NCBI RefSeq assembly: GCF_028389875.1
Contig: NC_084702.1
Span: 59,188,553-59,252,552 of the forward strand
Direction of reading: 5' to 3'
Source: Rhea pennata
Taxonomy: Eukaryota > Chordata > Aves > Rheiformes > Rheidae
Length of the DNA stretch: 64,000 bases
Under the pieces are notes generated by a model. It saw only the letters and a list, made by a program, of their open reading frames with translations, was not told where the DNA came from and did no database searches. Below, one piece after another: positions 40,286 through 55,800 of this stretch (within the stretch, counting starts at the first letter, position 1; the number at the start of each line of letters is the position of its first letter). The translations under genes were made by a program, and so were the position numbers.

Positions 40286-43200
40286 GGAACAAACTGCAAG
40301 GGAACTAATCGAACAATTTCTCTAAATCTAAAACACAAATAGATTGTGAGCTACAATAAGTTGTTGTACATAAATCAGTGTTGTAGAAAAGATTATCCAG
40401 ATAGTATCTCATTATTTCCTTCATGTTCTCAATGGACTGTGCACATATAATTAAAAACAAAATGTACTCTGTGCCCTGAGTTTCATAATGTAATTTAATC
40501 ATCGTGTCCCTGTGAAATGTATTTGAAACAGATATTATTTCTTTCCATGCCAGGGACATTTTTTTTTCCAGAACTGCCAATGTTTTACTCCCTTTGCGTG
40601 GGGGTCACCAGCACCTAAGATCTGTGGAACTAGTAGTGTCTGCAAAGCCCAGCCTAAAGGACCCCAACTCTCTTAACCTAAGGCTCATCAGTCGCTTTAT
40701 TATAAGAAAATTCAGTGCCAAAAGCAACATTAATGAATTACAAGGCTTAGAAATTAAGGCTCTTTAATCAGCAGAGCACTTGCTCAAGGCCTTGTTGTGT
40801 AGGGGTGGACCTGAACGCATGTTGGTGTGTGTGCTGAATCAGGCAGAGAGTATGCAAAGTAAATCATGCTTTTCATAACAATTCCTTTTTGGCCATTTCA
40901 GTCACCAAATTGTTTTAGTTAGTATCAAAGAATCTGAAATATTGCTGCTTCCCCACATGAAAATTACCCAAAGTTTTATATGCCTGTGTGTTTAATAAAT
41001 ACTAAATACTGACCCTTAATTTATATACATACACTTAATTCATAACTATTATACAATGCCCAATATGTATGGCACAAGAAGGCAGGCATTCTTGCTTATG
41101 TTTGCAACTTGTAGCAAGCAAGGAGAGACTCATTCCTTGACACCTGTCAAAATATTCACTTTCTCAAGGTCTCATTTTTCTTACATTTAAAAAGAGATAC
41201 TGTTATGCATTTTGTAAAATGCTTTCAGATAAAAATTGGTCAGTGAGAGGGAGATTAAAATTTTTATAGTGTCAGGCAAGTTACTGTAGCTTAATTTTCC
41301 AGCTTCTTTAACAGCAGCTGTCACTGAGCTCAATAGTTCCTCATTCTCTAAAAAATCATTTTTACTTAAATAACTAACCTTGGGCTCTGTATTTTAACAT
41401 AAATTGTAAAACTGTAGCCATAAAATACTGTTAATAAATCACAGCTTACACATATAGGAGTTATACTTTGTGTCTGAGAATAAAAAATAAATCAGCTGGT
41501 TATTTAGACCACCCTCTCTTTTACTGACAGCAGAATGAACACAGTACTTACAAACACCAAACACATTTCAAGGTGGAAGAAGCCACAGTGCCAGTAAATA
41601 AGCTCCATCGAGGCAAAACCGCTACCAGAATACCAGGCATTGCCAGTACCAGTGAGATGACATGACGGGAACATGTAACCTTCATGCTCAACCTGCATTT
41701 GTAGTTTGAGATTGATTCCTTAATGACGATCTGACTACAAGTAAATACAGAAATCTTACTTTAAACTACTCTCCATTCTGAAGGCTCTTTTAGATGTTTT
41801 GAAGACATACCAAAGGACTCATGTTTCAAAGGCGTGCTGTTGCTGACACAAAGGTATCAATTTGCAATCCATGCACAGAAACAGTTTGCAAACACAGAAG
41901 GAACCTTTTAAGAACTCTTAGCCTGAACTCATGATATCATCCAATTATTGATAAAACCATGTATAACCCCCCAAGTCTAATTAAAGGTCAAGAGTAAGAT
42001 CATACTCTCTCATACTTGCTTTCAAAACAAAGCAATTCATTTTCATTAAATCTATATAAGAGAAGTCTTTTATTTTCTTGGAGATAGTATTGATTTGTAT
42101 CCCTGACATACAGCAGTTTCACAAATAAAGTCATTATTTATCGTATATAACAAACCGCAAAACCTCCCTAAAAGTTTTTCCTTTGAAGATAAATAGCCTA
42201 AATCAGAAAACAGAAAAAGCCAATAGAAAATGTGTAATGTCTCACAATTAGGTATCATGATGCTGAGCTTCTGGGATAAAAACCTGAGTGAGACACTAGA
42301 GATAATGATAGAGAAATTTATCCTCATATACCTAAAATTTTCATTCTGAAAACTCGCATTCTGCAAAAATTTCATAAATCCCTTACTTTTTGTTAAATTC
42401 TAACTCTTTACCATAATGCTTCTGAACAAACCCCAAAGAGACCTCTTCTTCATGAGGCCAGCAATATCTTTACACTTTTAGCGCAGCTTTCCCTTTTAGT
42501 AAAATGAGTGTATCATATCATTAAATGACAGGAATATACAATTAGCACCTGAAACATCTTTGGTTATCTTGAGGAAATCATCTAGAAAGTATCACTTCTG
42601 CCATAATAATATAAAAGTGGAGAAACATTTGTCTGCAGAGCTACTCTTTCACCTATTCAGGATTATCTATCACCGGATAAGATTTGGGCACCAACAAGAA
42701 ACAGCATTCCTTCCGCTGCGGAACAAATCCGTCTCTTGGAGCCTAGTAACGTATCTTCTAGTTTCTGGGTGCTCAGGAAGATAATACACGACAGAGCAAA
42801 GGTAATCACCCTCAGTCCAACCCGGGCAAGGCCTGGTTTTATTAACGTTTCATGCAGTATCTGGCTTTATAAAACTGATTGTATTTCAGACCTCCTGCCA
42901 GATTTTGGCTGCATTTTGGAGGTTGAACCATGGCTGGCTTTTAGCAAATAAAGGGCTTAGTAAAAGAATAGGGAGAAATATAAATCACTTGATTCTTTGC
43001 CAAATGCATTCGCCTAAGTTTAAAGCATGTGTTTCAGATAATGCAATGACTGGATTTCTGGAGAGTGAAGCACTTTAATGGAAAGGAAAAGAGAGGGGGA
43101 GGGAGAAGACCAGTTTTTGGTCTGGTAGTGACCAAAATCTGCAAGTATTAGCTCTGCAAAAAGACATAATCTGTTAGAGCCTAGCTGAAGTCTGGAAATA

Positions 43201-46200
43201 AGAATAGGTCAACTCAATGAATAAAACACAACTAACCTTGCCTAGTTAAAGAGACTATTTTTAACAATAACTTGAGAATATTACTTACCACCTTCTATGT
43301 TTCCTTTTCTCTTTGAATTGACTGGCCTCTGCCTCCGGCTGACAATCTCCTACTAAAGAGCCTTTTAATATATAATGACAATACCTAGAGACTATAATTA
43401 AGTCATCACAGAATCTTTTTTTCTTTTTTTGTTAAGCTGAAAAGATAGAGCTTTTCAAGACTCTCTTTGAATGTTGTTTTCTCCAGCTCTCAATAAGTTC
43501 TGTGGCTTTGGATCAAACAAAAGGTTGATCTGAATAGTATCCCATCTCCAACAGCAACTAAAAGCAGATGCCTAAGAGAAGCAAACGAATAGAGCTAGTG
43601 TATGTGATATTTCCTTCTGTACTCTTCTAATCACTCTCTACTTTTGGTGAACTTCCTGAAGTGGGGGAAGTATTTAGTTACCTCCCATGGATTTCTTTTC
43701 TAAGCCTGGAGCTTCTCGAGTCTTATTCTGAAAACACGTAAACTTGTAGCATCTACAGCAGCCTTGGTAAAGATTTCCACAGGCTAATCATATGCTACCT
43801 ACAGAGCCACCTACAAACTCCTAACTACTTTCACTTAAAAATATGAACACCAAAACCACATGCAATTGCTGTGCCCATTTTACCACGCTATTCACAGAAG
43901 TTGTATCAATAACCTGCTCTTATGCAATAGGCTTGCACTCATCCATCATGAGACTGTTTTAATCATTTTTCCCACAGTCTCATAACAATTCACATCAAGT
44001 TGACTACTATAACCAGCCTTCAGATACTTTCAAAAGTCTGTACTTTTTGGAATAGTCCACCAAGCTGTAATCATGGCCTATATTTTTAGTTACCAGATGT
44101 GTAACTTTGTTCATGTTACAGAAATTTTTAGATTTAATCCCTCAAGCTCTCAAAAAATACAGAGAATTCTGTGTGACTGCTTTTCTGGGTTATTTGCAGA
44201 TTTCATCACCAGTGATGTTACATTACTTTCATATCTTTGAGCAAAGTACTGAATCTGCCAGGTCTTCTACTGATCCCTGAGGATCACTGTAGACCATGTA
44301 GACTCTGTTCAATGATAATTTTACACTAACAAGTACTCTCTGAGAACAGTTAGCTAGTTTTTAATCCATTAAACATTCTCTACTGATACCATATAGTGTT
44401 ATTTTGAAAGAAAACATATGGCACTAAGCCAAATGGCCCTTACATCAACTTTTCTACATTCACTTTTGTCAGGCTTGTAATGACCATAAGTGATTAAATC
44501 AGACTTGTCCGACCAAACTCATTTTCCATAAAACTACTTACACTGAATTAATTATGCTCATCATTTATCGGCAGAACAATATTTATTTTCCCACTGATTT
44601 GCTGAAGACCGATTTCAGTCTCTCTGACCAACAGTCAGCCACTTTTTCAATACTGAAATCATTAGTAGTTTTACAACTGTGGCATATACCTGGTATCTCA
44701 AAATTAACAGCAGTGAGGAAAAAAAACCCCTACCAATTCTTTTAGGTTTGTAGAGTGCAAGTTATCCAATCCTACTAATTTAAAACTGTTTATTCTTAGT
44801 AGATATTGCTTAATATCCTCCTCACTTCATAATGGACTGGAAAGTACCCGATTTTCTCATATGATATGATTACATCATGCTGCTTCTTTCTAAATGCAGA
44901 AGAGAAATCATAAGTGAAAAATTCTTTTCTGTCACTAACAATATCAGCATCTCCAATTAGTACAGAATCTGTAAGACAAATGGGATTTCCTTGATTCTTA
45001 CTATATTAACTTCAATATCTTACTGACCATAAATGTTTCGTTCTTAGATTTTTTCTTGATACCCTTATTTTTTATCTTTTCCCGACACATTACAATTCCT
45101 AATTTTATATGTTTCCTACTCCTGACCCCATTTCTGTTTCATTTACTTCTAATGCTGTTTTACTCATGAACAGATTGGTTCTTAGGCAGAACTGTTCTCT
45201 TTTTATGTTGTGAAAGTGTGAATTTTTTGGCCATTTAATTTCTAAAGTCCTACTACTTCTCATTCACATTTTTAATTCCAATTAATTTTATTCATTGGCC
45301 TCTTTAGCAATGATATATTTGGCCCTTTTAATCCATTGGCAGCATAGTGCGAGTAAGTATTGGTTTAGTCTGTTCTGTTAATCAATACTGAACAAAATTA
45401 GGTCACGATTATTGGTTTCTAGGCAACCACCAACTTCCAGTCCTGTAATTAATTCATCTTTATCTCTCCTAATTAGGTCTAAAATAGATTATTTGTTGCT
45501 TGGTGCCATTTCTTCATCTACACTTTTTACAATTGCCAATGATTATATATATGGGACTGTCAGTACCATAAACCGAACTTTTCCCGTAGTATCATATTTT
45601 TTCCTTCCACAATGGGAAAATATTACTTAACATACACTCATGAAGTAAATGATGGCGGAATAAGAAACAATATTCAGATGCCAGAAAGAAGCAGAAGTAT
45701 TCAAGCAATATTTTGTGCATAATCTCATATTCCTTGACATGTTAATGAAATGATAAGGATCTATAACTATCCAGAGATAAATATAAGCATCTGTTGTTTT
45801 TAATTTGTAAAATAATAAAAAGCATTCAGTAGCTTTTCATAAATCAGCATGCACAGAGCCAGTCATTTTCCCTGCTATTTTTAAGTGACCTTCACCCTAA
45901 GCCTTCTACAGCCATTGTAAAAATACCCTACTCCAACTTCATCCTTCCACCTCCTGCTTTACTCTTTTCTTTTGACATGAGCTACCACATAACCTTACTC
46001 CTGACAGCCAGCCCCTCTAATTTGTCCAGTCATTGACTCAGTTCTCCACACCTCCAGACATGCAACTCCCACTCACCACATCTCCAGTTGCCAGCTGTCC
46101 TCACCACTCCCTGTACGACCAATTCTACGCTTCTGGAGATTCCTGGAGGGGTTTTCCATTCAATTCAACTACTACCTACTATGTCTAAATGCATTTGGAA

Positions 46201-47993
46201 ATGGTTTCATTTTTCAGAGAGGAAGCAGAGATCTTGACCTTGTGATTCAGCTCTTCTTGCAGTAATCTTACTTCTCCCATACCAAATGACTGCAAACATT
46301 AGAATTATTTTCTGTCTGATCTATTAAAACAGAGTTTAATACAATTGTGTGACAAACAAAATCAGCAGTTAGCTGACCCTGATTAATTAAAATGAGCAAA
46401 ATTTTGGGCTTCAGCCCCCTCCCCAAAGTGCATGTTATATTACACACTAATATACAACAGCACTATTTGTACAGGAAAACAAATTGTAATAGCATTAGAA
46501 GCTCAAGTGTCAGAGTAAATATTCCATTTGATCTCTACAAACATGGACTCTAAGCCTTACAGTTCCCTTTACGGAGTCAGCATATAAACTGTGAGTCTCC
46601 AAGGCTCAGAGATGTTGAAAACTTTCTTCAGTTACAACGAAATTTAAACATTTCCTTCAGCCTTTTTAGCATTCAGGTTTGGCCATATGGCTTGCAAGTA
46701 ATCCAAAAGCAGCCTACATGCTGGACCTACATCAAATGACCAGCAGCATTTCTGCTGCAGGAAAATATGAATCCTAAATACAATGTAATTATAAAGAAAT
46801 AATATATTAGTAACTCGAGAAGGCAACAGTTTGCTACAGAGTAAGATCACAAATTAAAACAACTTTTTCATTTCTTTATTACAGTGAACATATAGTTAGG
46901 TGGGAATCAATACAAGTTTTAGAAGCTTTGAATTTAAATTGAAGCATAGTTTTAGAAACTCTGAAATAGGCTGCTTTTGCCAGGTACCTACCTTTTCCTG
47001 TGTTTGAACAAATATGATTGTTTCTGTGCAGTGTCAAGGCAATTAACTCTTGTTTCTAAAACATTTATGATCATGTTTCCCTGTTTTCTTGAGGGACTTT
47101 ATTTCACTGCCTTGGAACAGTGTCCGAATAAGCTTGTTTCCTATACAGACAAGGTTCGTGCCTACAATGGAAAGTTTCACTGCAAGAACAGAAAAGATGT
47201 CTTTAGCTAGGTTATCATTTTCATTCCAAGATCAGGTCTTTGCAATAAGGAATGAGAACTTGAACTTAACTCATAGGCTCGAAGAAGCTGATATAAAAAT
47301 GAGCAGCCAAGTTTGATATATTACTGCATTAGGTATTTCAGAAGCACCTCACAACTCTGCCCATTAACCTTCTGTCTTTAGCGCAGTTTTAGGCATAAAT
47401 GATCCGACTTAGTTACTGTCCGATGCAGACTAAAGGAGCTGGCTTCAAAAAAAAAACTAATTGCAAAAAATCCTATTCTTTTTGACAAGTATAGATTGCA
47501 ACGCATTTGTGGGGCACAACATGGTTTACATTTCTCTTCTCCCTACACACAAGCACATCTAGCTCATGAAAACACAAGTCTACACATTCATGTAGGTATT
47601 TTCACATATGTATAATAGTGGGCATTCTCCTGCAATTTCTCTTTGTTACAATTTACTATATAATATGCATACTCTAAAGAGCAAGAAAATAAAGAGCCAG
47701 TCAATTAAATTACAATCATTACTGTCCTACGTCTAACATTTAAATATTATCATGACATATTTTTGTTTACAATTACTACATTTGCAATTTAGCCTAAACT
47801 AAGACTTCTTGTTTATGCAGAGAAAGGTCTCCCTCATGTGGAAATCTGCCTAGTAACTGTGAAAAAAATAATACCATTTGCTTCTTGATAAACTTTCCAT
47901 TGCTTAGATTTGAAGACTGATTTCTGGAAAGTATCACTTAGCAGCTTTTTGCAACATTTTAGTTCATCAAAACTACCATCACAGTGTGAATAG

Positions 47994-48021
47994 AAAAAAA
48001 AAAAAAAAAAAAAAAAAAAAA
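47994..48021. repeat. A28 homopolymer
   Basis: The longest A run in the window, in intergenic DNA about 1.3 kb beyond the predicted NLN 3' end. Confidence 0.95.
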
Positions 48022-48870
48022 CTTGATCAGACAGGATCACAACAATTTAAATAGCTGTTCATAAAGAAAGCAAGCAAAATACTTCCAAACCCAGTCAGAA
48101 TGTAATGGAAATTAATGTACGCAAAATTCACAGAGAATTAGAATTCACCTATCTTCTGTGATAAAACTAAATAGTTTATATATTTTGGCTATAGACTTTT
48201 ATGTTTCCTTACGTTTGTAACCAGTGTAATTAAAAAGTAAGTCCTGGAAAATTTCCCATTTTGAAACAAAAATACAAGTAGAAACAAATATAATTCGTTT
48301 CTTTTTTTTTTTCAGTTGAAATGCTTTAAAGAAAATAAAGTTTCAACTTAAGATTCACAGGGTTTTTTTTTTCCCCCTGAAACATGGAAATTCGACCTCA
48401 AGTGAATGCTTTCGGTTTTCTTCTGCTAGAAAGAGGAAGTAGTCTTTTGAGTTGACCAGGCATATTTTCTTATTTTGTGGTTGAACCAACAAATAAAATA
48501 TCAGTAATATTTACAGCCATGGGTGAATGTCTCAGAAATGCTAATTAGTAAACAAATTAAAGTTTTGTTCATATGAATGTTGTAATCTCAAAACCAGACA
48601 TAGCATCTAAAGACAAAAATAGCAGTGCACTTGGATTAGCAGTTTTATTCAGGATGTAGAATTGGCTCATAAGACATTTTCCCTGATGTTTCAGAAAAGC
48701 TGCAAAATAATTCCTGGGTTACTTTCACACTCAAACAGCTGAAATCATGAAACTTCTGAAGCTTTTTTTGTGACACCTCTGCATACCACACTGGATAGGA
48801 CCGGTAAAAATTCTGAACTGACTTTTACCAATCACACAGAGGACGTATTCATCTTCTTTCCTTTATATGT

Positions 48871-48886
48871 ATGTGTGTGTGTGTGC
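48871..48886. repeat. Short TG microsatellite
   Basis: ATGTGTGTGTGTGTG within a T-rich stretch; about seven TG units. Confidence 0.9.
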
Positions 48887-49334
48887 CTGCATGTTTTTTT
48901 TTCTTCCAAAATATTTAACAAACCAACTAAAATCATTATAATTGTTCAGGTAGGACTTGTTAGCAATTGCCATCGTTAGTATAATTGGGAAAACAAACAT
49001 CTGACTTGTGATCATCAACAAAAAGTAAAAAAGTAGTAGAACTGCCAGGCTCATAGATTTTGCCTGTTCCTCCTGAATGAAGAAAAGTTCACATTAGTCT
49101 TAGTTTTTAGTCACATAGTATAATTTCATAAACAGTACAATAATTTAACATGCATCATAACAAAATATAAGGGTATCACACAAGTATCTCAGCTGTAAAC
49201 CTGTTTGGAAGAAGGCTCTCAGTCTTGAAATCTGTCAGGAAGCTAGACTGAGCCGAAATCACAATGAAAGCAAACATACCATCTCTCCCGCACACACATT
49301 TGTGAGCCATCAGTACCATAGAAGAATACAGAAT

Positions 49335-49717
49335 AAAAATGCATCTGTTTCTTTTATTGCTGGTAGTGCTTCCTTCCCTCCTCCCCCTCAAGTTTAAAAT
49401 TTGATCACAAGACATAGTTTAAATGTGTCTATTAAAAGAGATACAGGGCAGCAAACCTCCATATTGATTAATATTATTTCATAACAATTCACAAATAAAT
49501 CACCATCTAAACTTCTCAGCTGGTGTATATCTCAGATTTTTTTCCAATGTGTTGAGTTTTGTTAGCCCTTTGCAATTAAAAAGTCACATTATTAATACAA
49601 TTTAAAAAAATCAAAATGTGACCCAAGTGACCTAGAATGATACATGTTAAGGTGTGAAATACACTGACATTTCCAGCTTATTTCATAATCAGATGCCATT
49701 ACAAAGGAACCATCATT
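49335..49717 (-). other. NLN: NLN 3' untranslated region, short form
   Basis: The first minus-strand AATAAA after the stop codon is at 49353-49358. A GT-rich stretch (complement of 49296-49306, reading TGTGTGTG) follows, as expected downstream of a cleavage site. This predicts cleavage near 49,335 and a 3' UTR of about 380 nt. A longer form using an AATAAA near 48,643 is also possible. Confidence 0.45.
49353..49358 (-). terminator. NLN: Candidate NLN polyadenylation signal AATAAA
   Basis: It is an exact AATAAA on the minus strand about 360 nt after the NLN stop, with a GT-rich element further downstream. No other AATAAA or ATTAAA was seen between it and the stop codon. Confidence 0.5.
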
Positions 49718-49852
49718 TTACTGAACACACAATCCCTTACTCAATAGAAAAGCTCTCTGGCTTGGTTTACGCCCCAAGAAATTTTGAAGCATATCCATCC
49801 CATCCAATGATCCTCCAGGTTTCAAAATAAGGTTTCTGTATTTCATCCCCGC
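49718..49852 (-). CDS. NLN: NLN terminal coding exon and stop codon
   Basis: The acceptor is TTTATCAG|GCG. The exon reads [20 protein letters not shown], then [20 protein letters not shown] and LCVQ, followed by TAA (complement of 49718-49720). The length before the stop is 44 residues, the same as the human terminal exon. The last residues differ from human (LHAP), as is usual at this C-terminus. Confidence 0.94.
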   Translation of the reverse strand, partial: AGMKYRNLILKPGGSLDGMDMLQNFLGRKPSQRAFLLSKGLCVQ

Positions 49853-52800
49853 CTGATAAAAGGTAAACAGAATGTTAGTATTTCTTATCTTGCAAATTGC
49901 CTTTTCTCTGTATTAATTATATATTTAAAAACCTACAAAAGATAAAACAGCTTCTCTCCTTCTAGATTTACCTAAAACCAAATGCAGAATATACCACAAG
50001 TGTAACTTAGATCTGTTGGAAGGCTTAAGACAGCAGAAATTTAATGTATTCTCTAAGAGGAATCCTTTTTCTTGGTTCTACATAGTTTTAGAAGTTATAA
50101 TCACACAATGTGCCCAGCTTCTGGCAGATGTTCCAGGTGTAGCTCACATACACAATCTCCACATAATCTTCAGTAATGCATTATCCCCTTTAACTGACGG
50201 TCAGTAAAAGGGAAGCTAACATCCATACACTCTTACTAATTTCATACTTTCTCTATTCTCTCTTTGGACAACAGATGACAGTTCTTCTATCTACAGTACT
50301 GTGGAATAATAAGGCACATATACACATATTATACACATAAACACATCGTACTTCCCTATTAAAGTATCTTAAAGTAATGGAAACTCAATTCATATTTTAT
50401 ATTTTCAGGAAGAAACATTACTTCAGAAGGAATGAATGTCTTTAAGAAGAATGAATCAAGAGCTTCTGAGACAACAGTAAAATATGAGGGCTTTCTTAAC
50501 AAGAAGTCATACTTCAGAGAATGCACCTTAAGTATTTTGGGCCTCTGAGTCATGAAAATATCATTTTGCAGGCATAAATCCTATATGCTTTTATTTTTTA
50601 CATTAAAGAAAAGAAGGTTCTTCCTTTTAGTCATTGCATATATGCACATATACTTCCTCCAACTCAAAGCTATGAGATTAAAGGACTACACAGCTTCCTG
50701 ATAGCTGTACTGCAAAACAAGTGTAGGTCCTTTTCACTAATGGACTTCAAAAACTAAATTGTATTACCAGTTGCATCATCACAATGAACAGCTGGAAAAA
50801 CTGAAAGGAAACAAAAATCACTCAAGTGTTGCTTATATTTTGCTGATTGTGTTAGTTGCCTGAACATTAGCACAAACGAAAAAGTTGCTCCTTTTAATTA
50901 TCTGAGTAAAACGGAATCTTTGGTGTTGGTAAAACAAATCTTTCTCTACAGGGACAGCGTATGAACCAGTTCTAGGGAGACCAGAGAATACTTCGGACTT
51001 GTATTGAGGAGTTCGATAGTTACAGAAGTTATAGAGTTAAGTGTTTGCTGAAGAACTGTTACAGAGGCAGTCTCGAACTAGTTTTACGTCTGTTGCTCAA
51101 AACAGGAAGAGAGGTTTAATTCTAACAGGAAGAGGTAAGCCAAATTTCTAAAAACCCTAGTCATGATACCGTAACTGTTTTCCTTTCCTGCTGTTCTGAA
51201 AACTAGTCTAAATCTAAATAAAATGAAATATGAATAGAGAAAACATACCGGTATCCAGTAATTTTTTTTAATAAGGAATTACTTGTGCCATCATAGTGGT
51301 ATCTAATATTTGTTTATAAAACAATCTGTCCCATCTTGGGGAACTCTATTATGCTTATAGGTAAAAGATGACTGATTTGAGAAGATTGTATTGCTCTGAA
51401 CAGGGAGTTACATGAGCACCCAAGCGGGCACGTGCACACGTACCTGTCTGTGAGACAGACAGATACACAAATATATACATTGCATACACACTAAAATAAC
51501 CATTTTTCTTCCTCACTTCTTAGCCGAGACAGGAGGCTTCACATTAAAAGAGGCGCTAACAGTCTTTTAGTTGAAATACAGTAAATATCCCTTGCTCCTA
51601 GCATAATAAAATTATTCTCAAAGCCCCCTGTAGAAAGAGAAAGAAAACAAAAGCCTACAGAAATATCAGAATAAAGGGCACTTCAATCCTTAGGGAGAAG
51701 TAAAGGTCACAGAGAAATTCTGGAAAACGCAGCTTAGGGTTTTGACTACACAATTATTCAGAGTTTTGAGTAAAGGGAGTAAAGATAACAGGAAAAAGGT
51801 CTGTGATGACACTGGAGGGGTGTGTGCATATATGTGTGTGTGTGCACACACGTGCCAGAACAGAAAAGCGACACAAAGTCCCATAGTCCCAGCATCAGCA
51901 CCCTACTCCATCTCTCCCAATTGCAAGCAGTTCAAAAGATATTAAGTCTAACTCCTCTCAAAATACTTCTTTTAACATTCATATCAACAGCATTTTTTCT
52001 TAAAAGTTATTTTACTCTTATTTAACTTGCCATTTCTTCTTCTCTTCTCTGAGACTGACAACACTCCCAAAATTACTGTGATACAATAGTTTAGTCTAAC
52101 AAGCAAGGGTGCTTTACCCTCACATGTACCCGTCATGAATCCCTCAAACTTCAAAATTAACCTTGATCTCCAAACATTTTGCCACCTCTACTCAAACTCT
52201 TCAGTTTACTTCCTTCCTCCTAAAATCCCTTTTCCTACAACTCTCATTGGCCTAATCACTACCTCAGTTATCTGGCCCCTACCCCATCGCCTCATGGGAC
52301 TCTGTCCAGGTCAAGATTTAATTTTATTGTGTTTCTAGCAGTTCTGGTTGCTGTGATAAAGAAAGAGAGGAATGAAAACAAATTCCAAGAGAGGAACAGG
52401 GAAGTCAAGCACTTTCTACTCTTGCCTCTACTTCTCCCTATTTAAAGTTATTGGATAGAGAGAAGGAAGAGCTAGTGCTGGCTGCTGAGCTCCAGAAGAC
52501 AGGTGAGTGGGACAGGAACCCCAGAAGATCTTTCCCATGATAGAGCTGCAGCATCCCTAACCATAGGTCTACTACTATCATCTCTGAAAAACAAAAAAAG
52601 ATCACCAGAACTGGTAGGGCTATTAACTACACCACTAACTGACCTTCCCTTCTGCTGGGGTAAGGGAGGTCAAAGGATTACATGGAGGTAAAAAGACCAG
52701 TAAATCTAGAACCCAACACTAATTTAAACTTTGAAAGTCATTTGGGAGAAAAATTGGAGACGCAAAAAAAAAGCGAGTTATAAATACATACACTTGAGGT

Positions 52801-55800
52801 ATTATTATAATAGAGCACTACTATCATACAGCTTTCACAGCAGAATAACATGCATCCACTCTCGCAGTAGAAGAGTGTGGTTCTCAGCACAAAATTAAAG
52901 GCGGCAGCATTGGTAAATGTAACACAGAAAATATGTATTAAGAGTCATGAAATAATTGTTAATATTTGACCTTATGTACAAATTACATGAAAATCCAAAT
53001 GCTCTTAGAAATTTCCAGCAATAAAGCAATAAAGTTACGTATACATCATCTTTGTTCTGCTGAATTTCGGAGATGTAGTAGAAGTATTTGAGACATTAAA
53101 CCTATGGATCATGCTGATTGCAATAGATCTGGTTTTAGAGATAAACTGCAACTGAATTTTTACATAAAAATTACTCAGCACCTACCTTTGGATTCATTAT
53201 TCCCTCTTGTTTAAAGCAGCTATAGAAAATGTCCATGGAAAACACTTCACTCCACAGGTATCCATAGTACTGGCCATCATAACCACCTGCCAGATGCCCA
53301 AAAGTAGCTGGCATGCTTGTTCCTTAAAAAGTATATTAACATTAATGTGTTTAAATCAAACACTGTAATTTATTTAATGAATATAGTTCTTCAGCTATAG
53401 AAAAAATTAATAATGCATCTGTGCCAACTAATCTGAAACATCTAACAAAAGGGTCTGTGTATGCCTCTAGAAGCATCAATTATACTCCACTGCCTGTAAA
53501 GAAAAGCCAGTTTCCCATTTTATGCCAATTATACATCTGACAAAGATGTGAAGAACATATAATGTAGACCTTATGGTATCCATGTCAAATCATTCCAAAA
53601 TATAATCTGCAAAAGGTTACATTTTACATTTACTTTCATCTTCCTTAGGATAAAGAGATCATTAAGATCATCCCAAGTTTCAAAGTAATTATTTGAGGTT
53701 CATAAACTAGAGTCTTCTATGAAAACTTTCTTTTTCCCCCTTATGGTAAGCATTTCTGGAAAAGTAATGTTCAATCAAAGCACTTGGACATGCCATACAA
53801 AAGTTTTATGGTAACATACCTGGAGTTGCAGGTATTCCTAGAATCTCCATGCAGTTTTTAGCATATTCATTTGCTGGGTCAATAGATGGCTTTGTATGGA
53901 GTGCCTGATCAACCTTGCTCAAAACAATCTGACGGAGAGTTAAAAGACCTAGTTGGGTAACAGCATTCAATTAATTACCATCAAAGTAAGTTTCTTTAGC
54001 ACCTTCTATTCAAAGATCTCAACTCATATCCTGAATTATTAGAATTTTAATTGCAGAAAAACACTTGGAGCTGTGTTATTAATCTCTCTTGAATTCTTCA
54101 GTTACAAAAATATAGGAGAGGGTATACTTTTAATAAAGAAATTACCATTGCAAGCTCCATTTTACATTATTTTCCTTGTGGATTAAAATCAAATTAAAAA
54201 TAGGCACTTTAAAATAAAATTTCAGTATTTAAAATTACGCTCTCAGTTGTTCTCACAGGGCTTACACAGACAGTGGTTGTGTCTACTGCTATTACCTGAG
54301 ACACTTCAAAAAGCAGCAACTACTGCTGCTGCTGTTGCTGCTTTAGGCTCTGCTTTTTGAAGAGGCTACAAGATACAAACCTTTGTCCAGAAAAGATGCT
54401 TATGCAGCTACAATGCCTGTACAAGCCAGCAAGAACATGCACTTCTTATTTCAGGACAAGGAAGCAGAATGAAGCAAACACGTGTGGGCTGACAAGATGA
54501 ACTGTACCATAAACGGGTAAGACTGAGTTTGAGAGTCTTGACCACAGGGTCAGAGGAGTGAGAGTGACAGAATAACAATGGGATGAGGGGAAATGGCATG
54601 GGATTACAGAGCTGGTATGGAGATACAGGTAAGGTGGCATGAGATATGGAAAGAAAACAGAATTAGACTGTAGCACTGTATCTAGCTACAGGAAGGTGGG
54701 AAACACGGACTTAGCGTTCTGCTTTGAGAAGTTAAGGGATTTATGAGCAGTTATGCATGCTCAGTAAACTTGCAAACAACTTCCATGTCTGTGAAGTGTC
54801 ACAGGCAAATCAAATGTAGAAGGCACATGCTGAAAGTCTGATGCTTATGTACTAATGCACAGTGTCTGCCCCAGGCTACCAGAAAACCAGAAAGATTGGG
54901 AGAGGAAAGAAGGAAAGAAAAGTCACATGCTCACACAGAGAGAAATACAAAAGTATGTTAGCCCTGTGGATAGCCCGGAAAACCAGGCCTGCTACCATTT
55001 CTGGACACGGCAGTATTTGTCATCACAGTCTTTACTAATGGTTGTACCCAGGCTAATAAATCCAGGAATTATTCATCCAATGAACCTATTTTATTGTAGT
55101 GCATGCTTAATTCTTCATGGCATGGACAGTGGTAATATACACCCAGTAAAAGTATAATTGGCCTGTTAAGTTCTACAAAGAAAATTATCTAGACCATTTC
55201 CTACAATTTTTATTTATCTATATATACATATAGATTCACACTGTGGGAGGAAGAGGGGAGAAAGATACCTGTATTAGCCAGTCTAGAGGCAGCAAGTTTC
55301 TCAAGGAGAGTGTCTGCAATGTGGCTCTCATCTTTATAATGTCTTGACATTTGTTGTAGTGGTTCTTTTTCCCATACCCAGTTCTCAAACATTTGTGAAG
55401 GTACCTCTACAAAGTCTGTTTCCACATTAGTGCCACTAAACCTAGCAAAATCAGTCTAAAAGAAAAAAATCATTGTATGAAATGAAAATAGAATAGGATT
55501 TCTAGCAGAATATAAACTTTCAGATGCCAAAACTTCAGTGTTAATCACAGCAGAAGGAATCATTTCAATAGGTCAACAGTATGAAAAAAAAAATGAACTT
55601 TGAAGAAAAGAGGGCATAAATTCAGATAGTTAGGCTATTACCAAACAACAAAATGGATTTTTCCGTCATTTAGTGCATTCTCTATCAGTGTGAAATGATA
55701 CTTCTGTTTTTCTTAATAATAATCCTTTCACCTCTTAGGTGAAAGCTATACAGCAATATGAATGTTTTAGTGCAGTCTTATGACAATGCTATAAATTGTT

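Larger units (their letters stand above)
40286..49334. other. Intergenic AT-rich stretch downstream of NLN
   Basis: No coding exon, RNA gene or mobile element was recognised. It has several A or T homopolymers and the TG repeat near 48.9 kb. It may include a longer NLN 3' UTR near its right end. Confidence 0.65.
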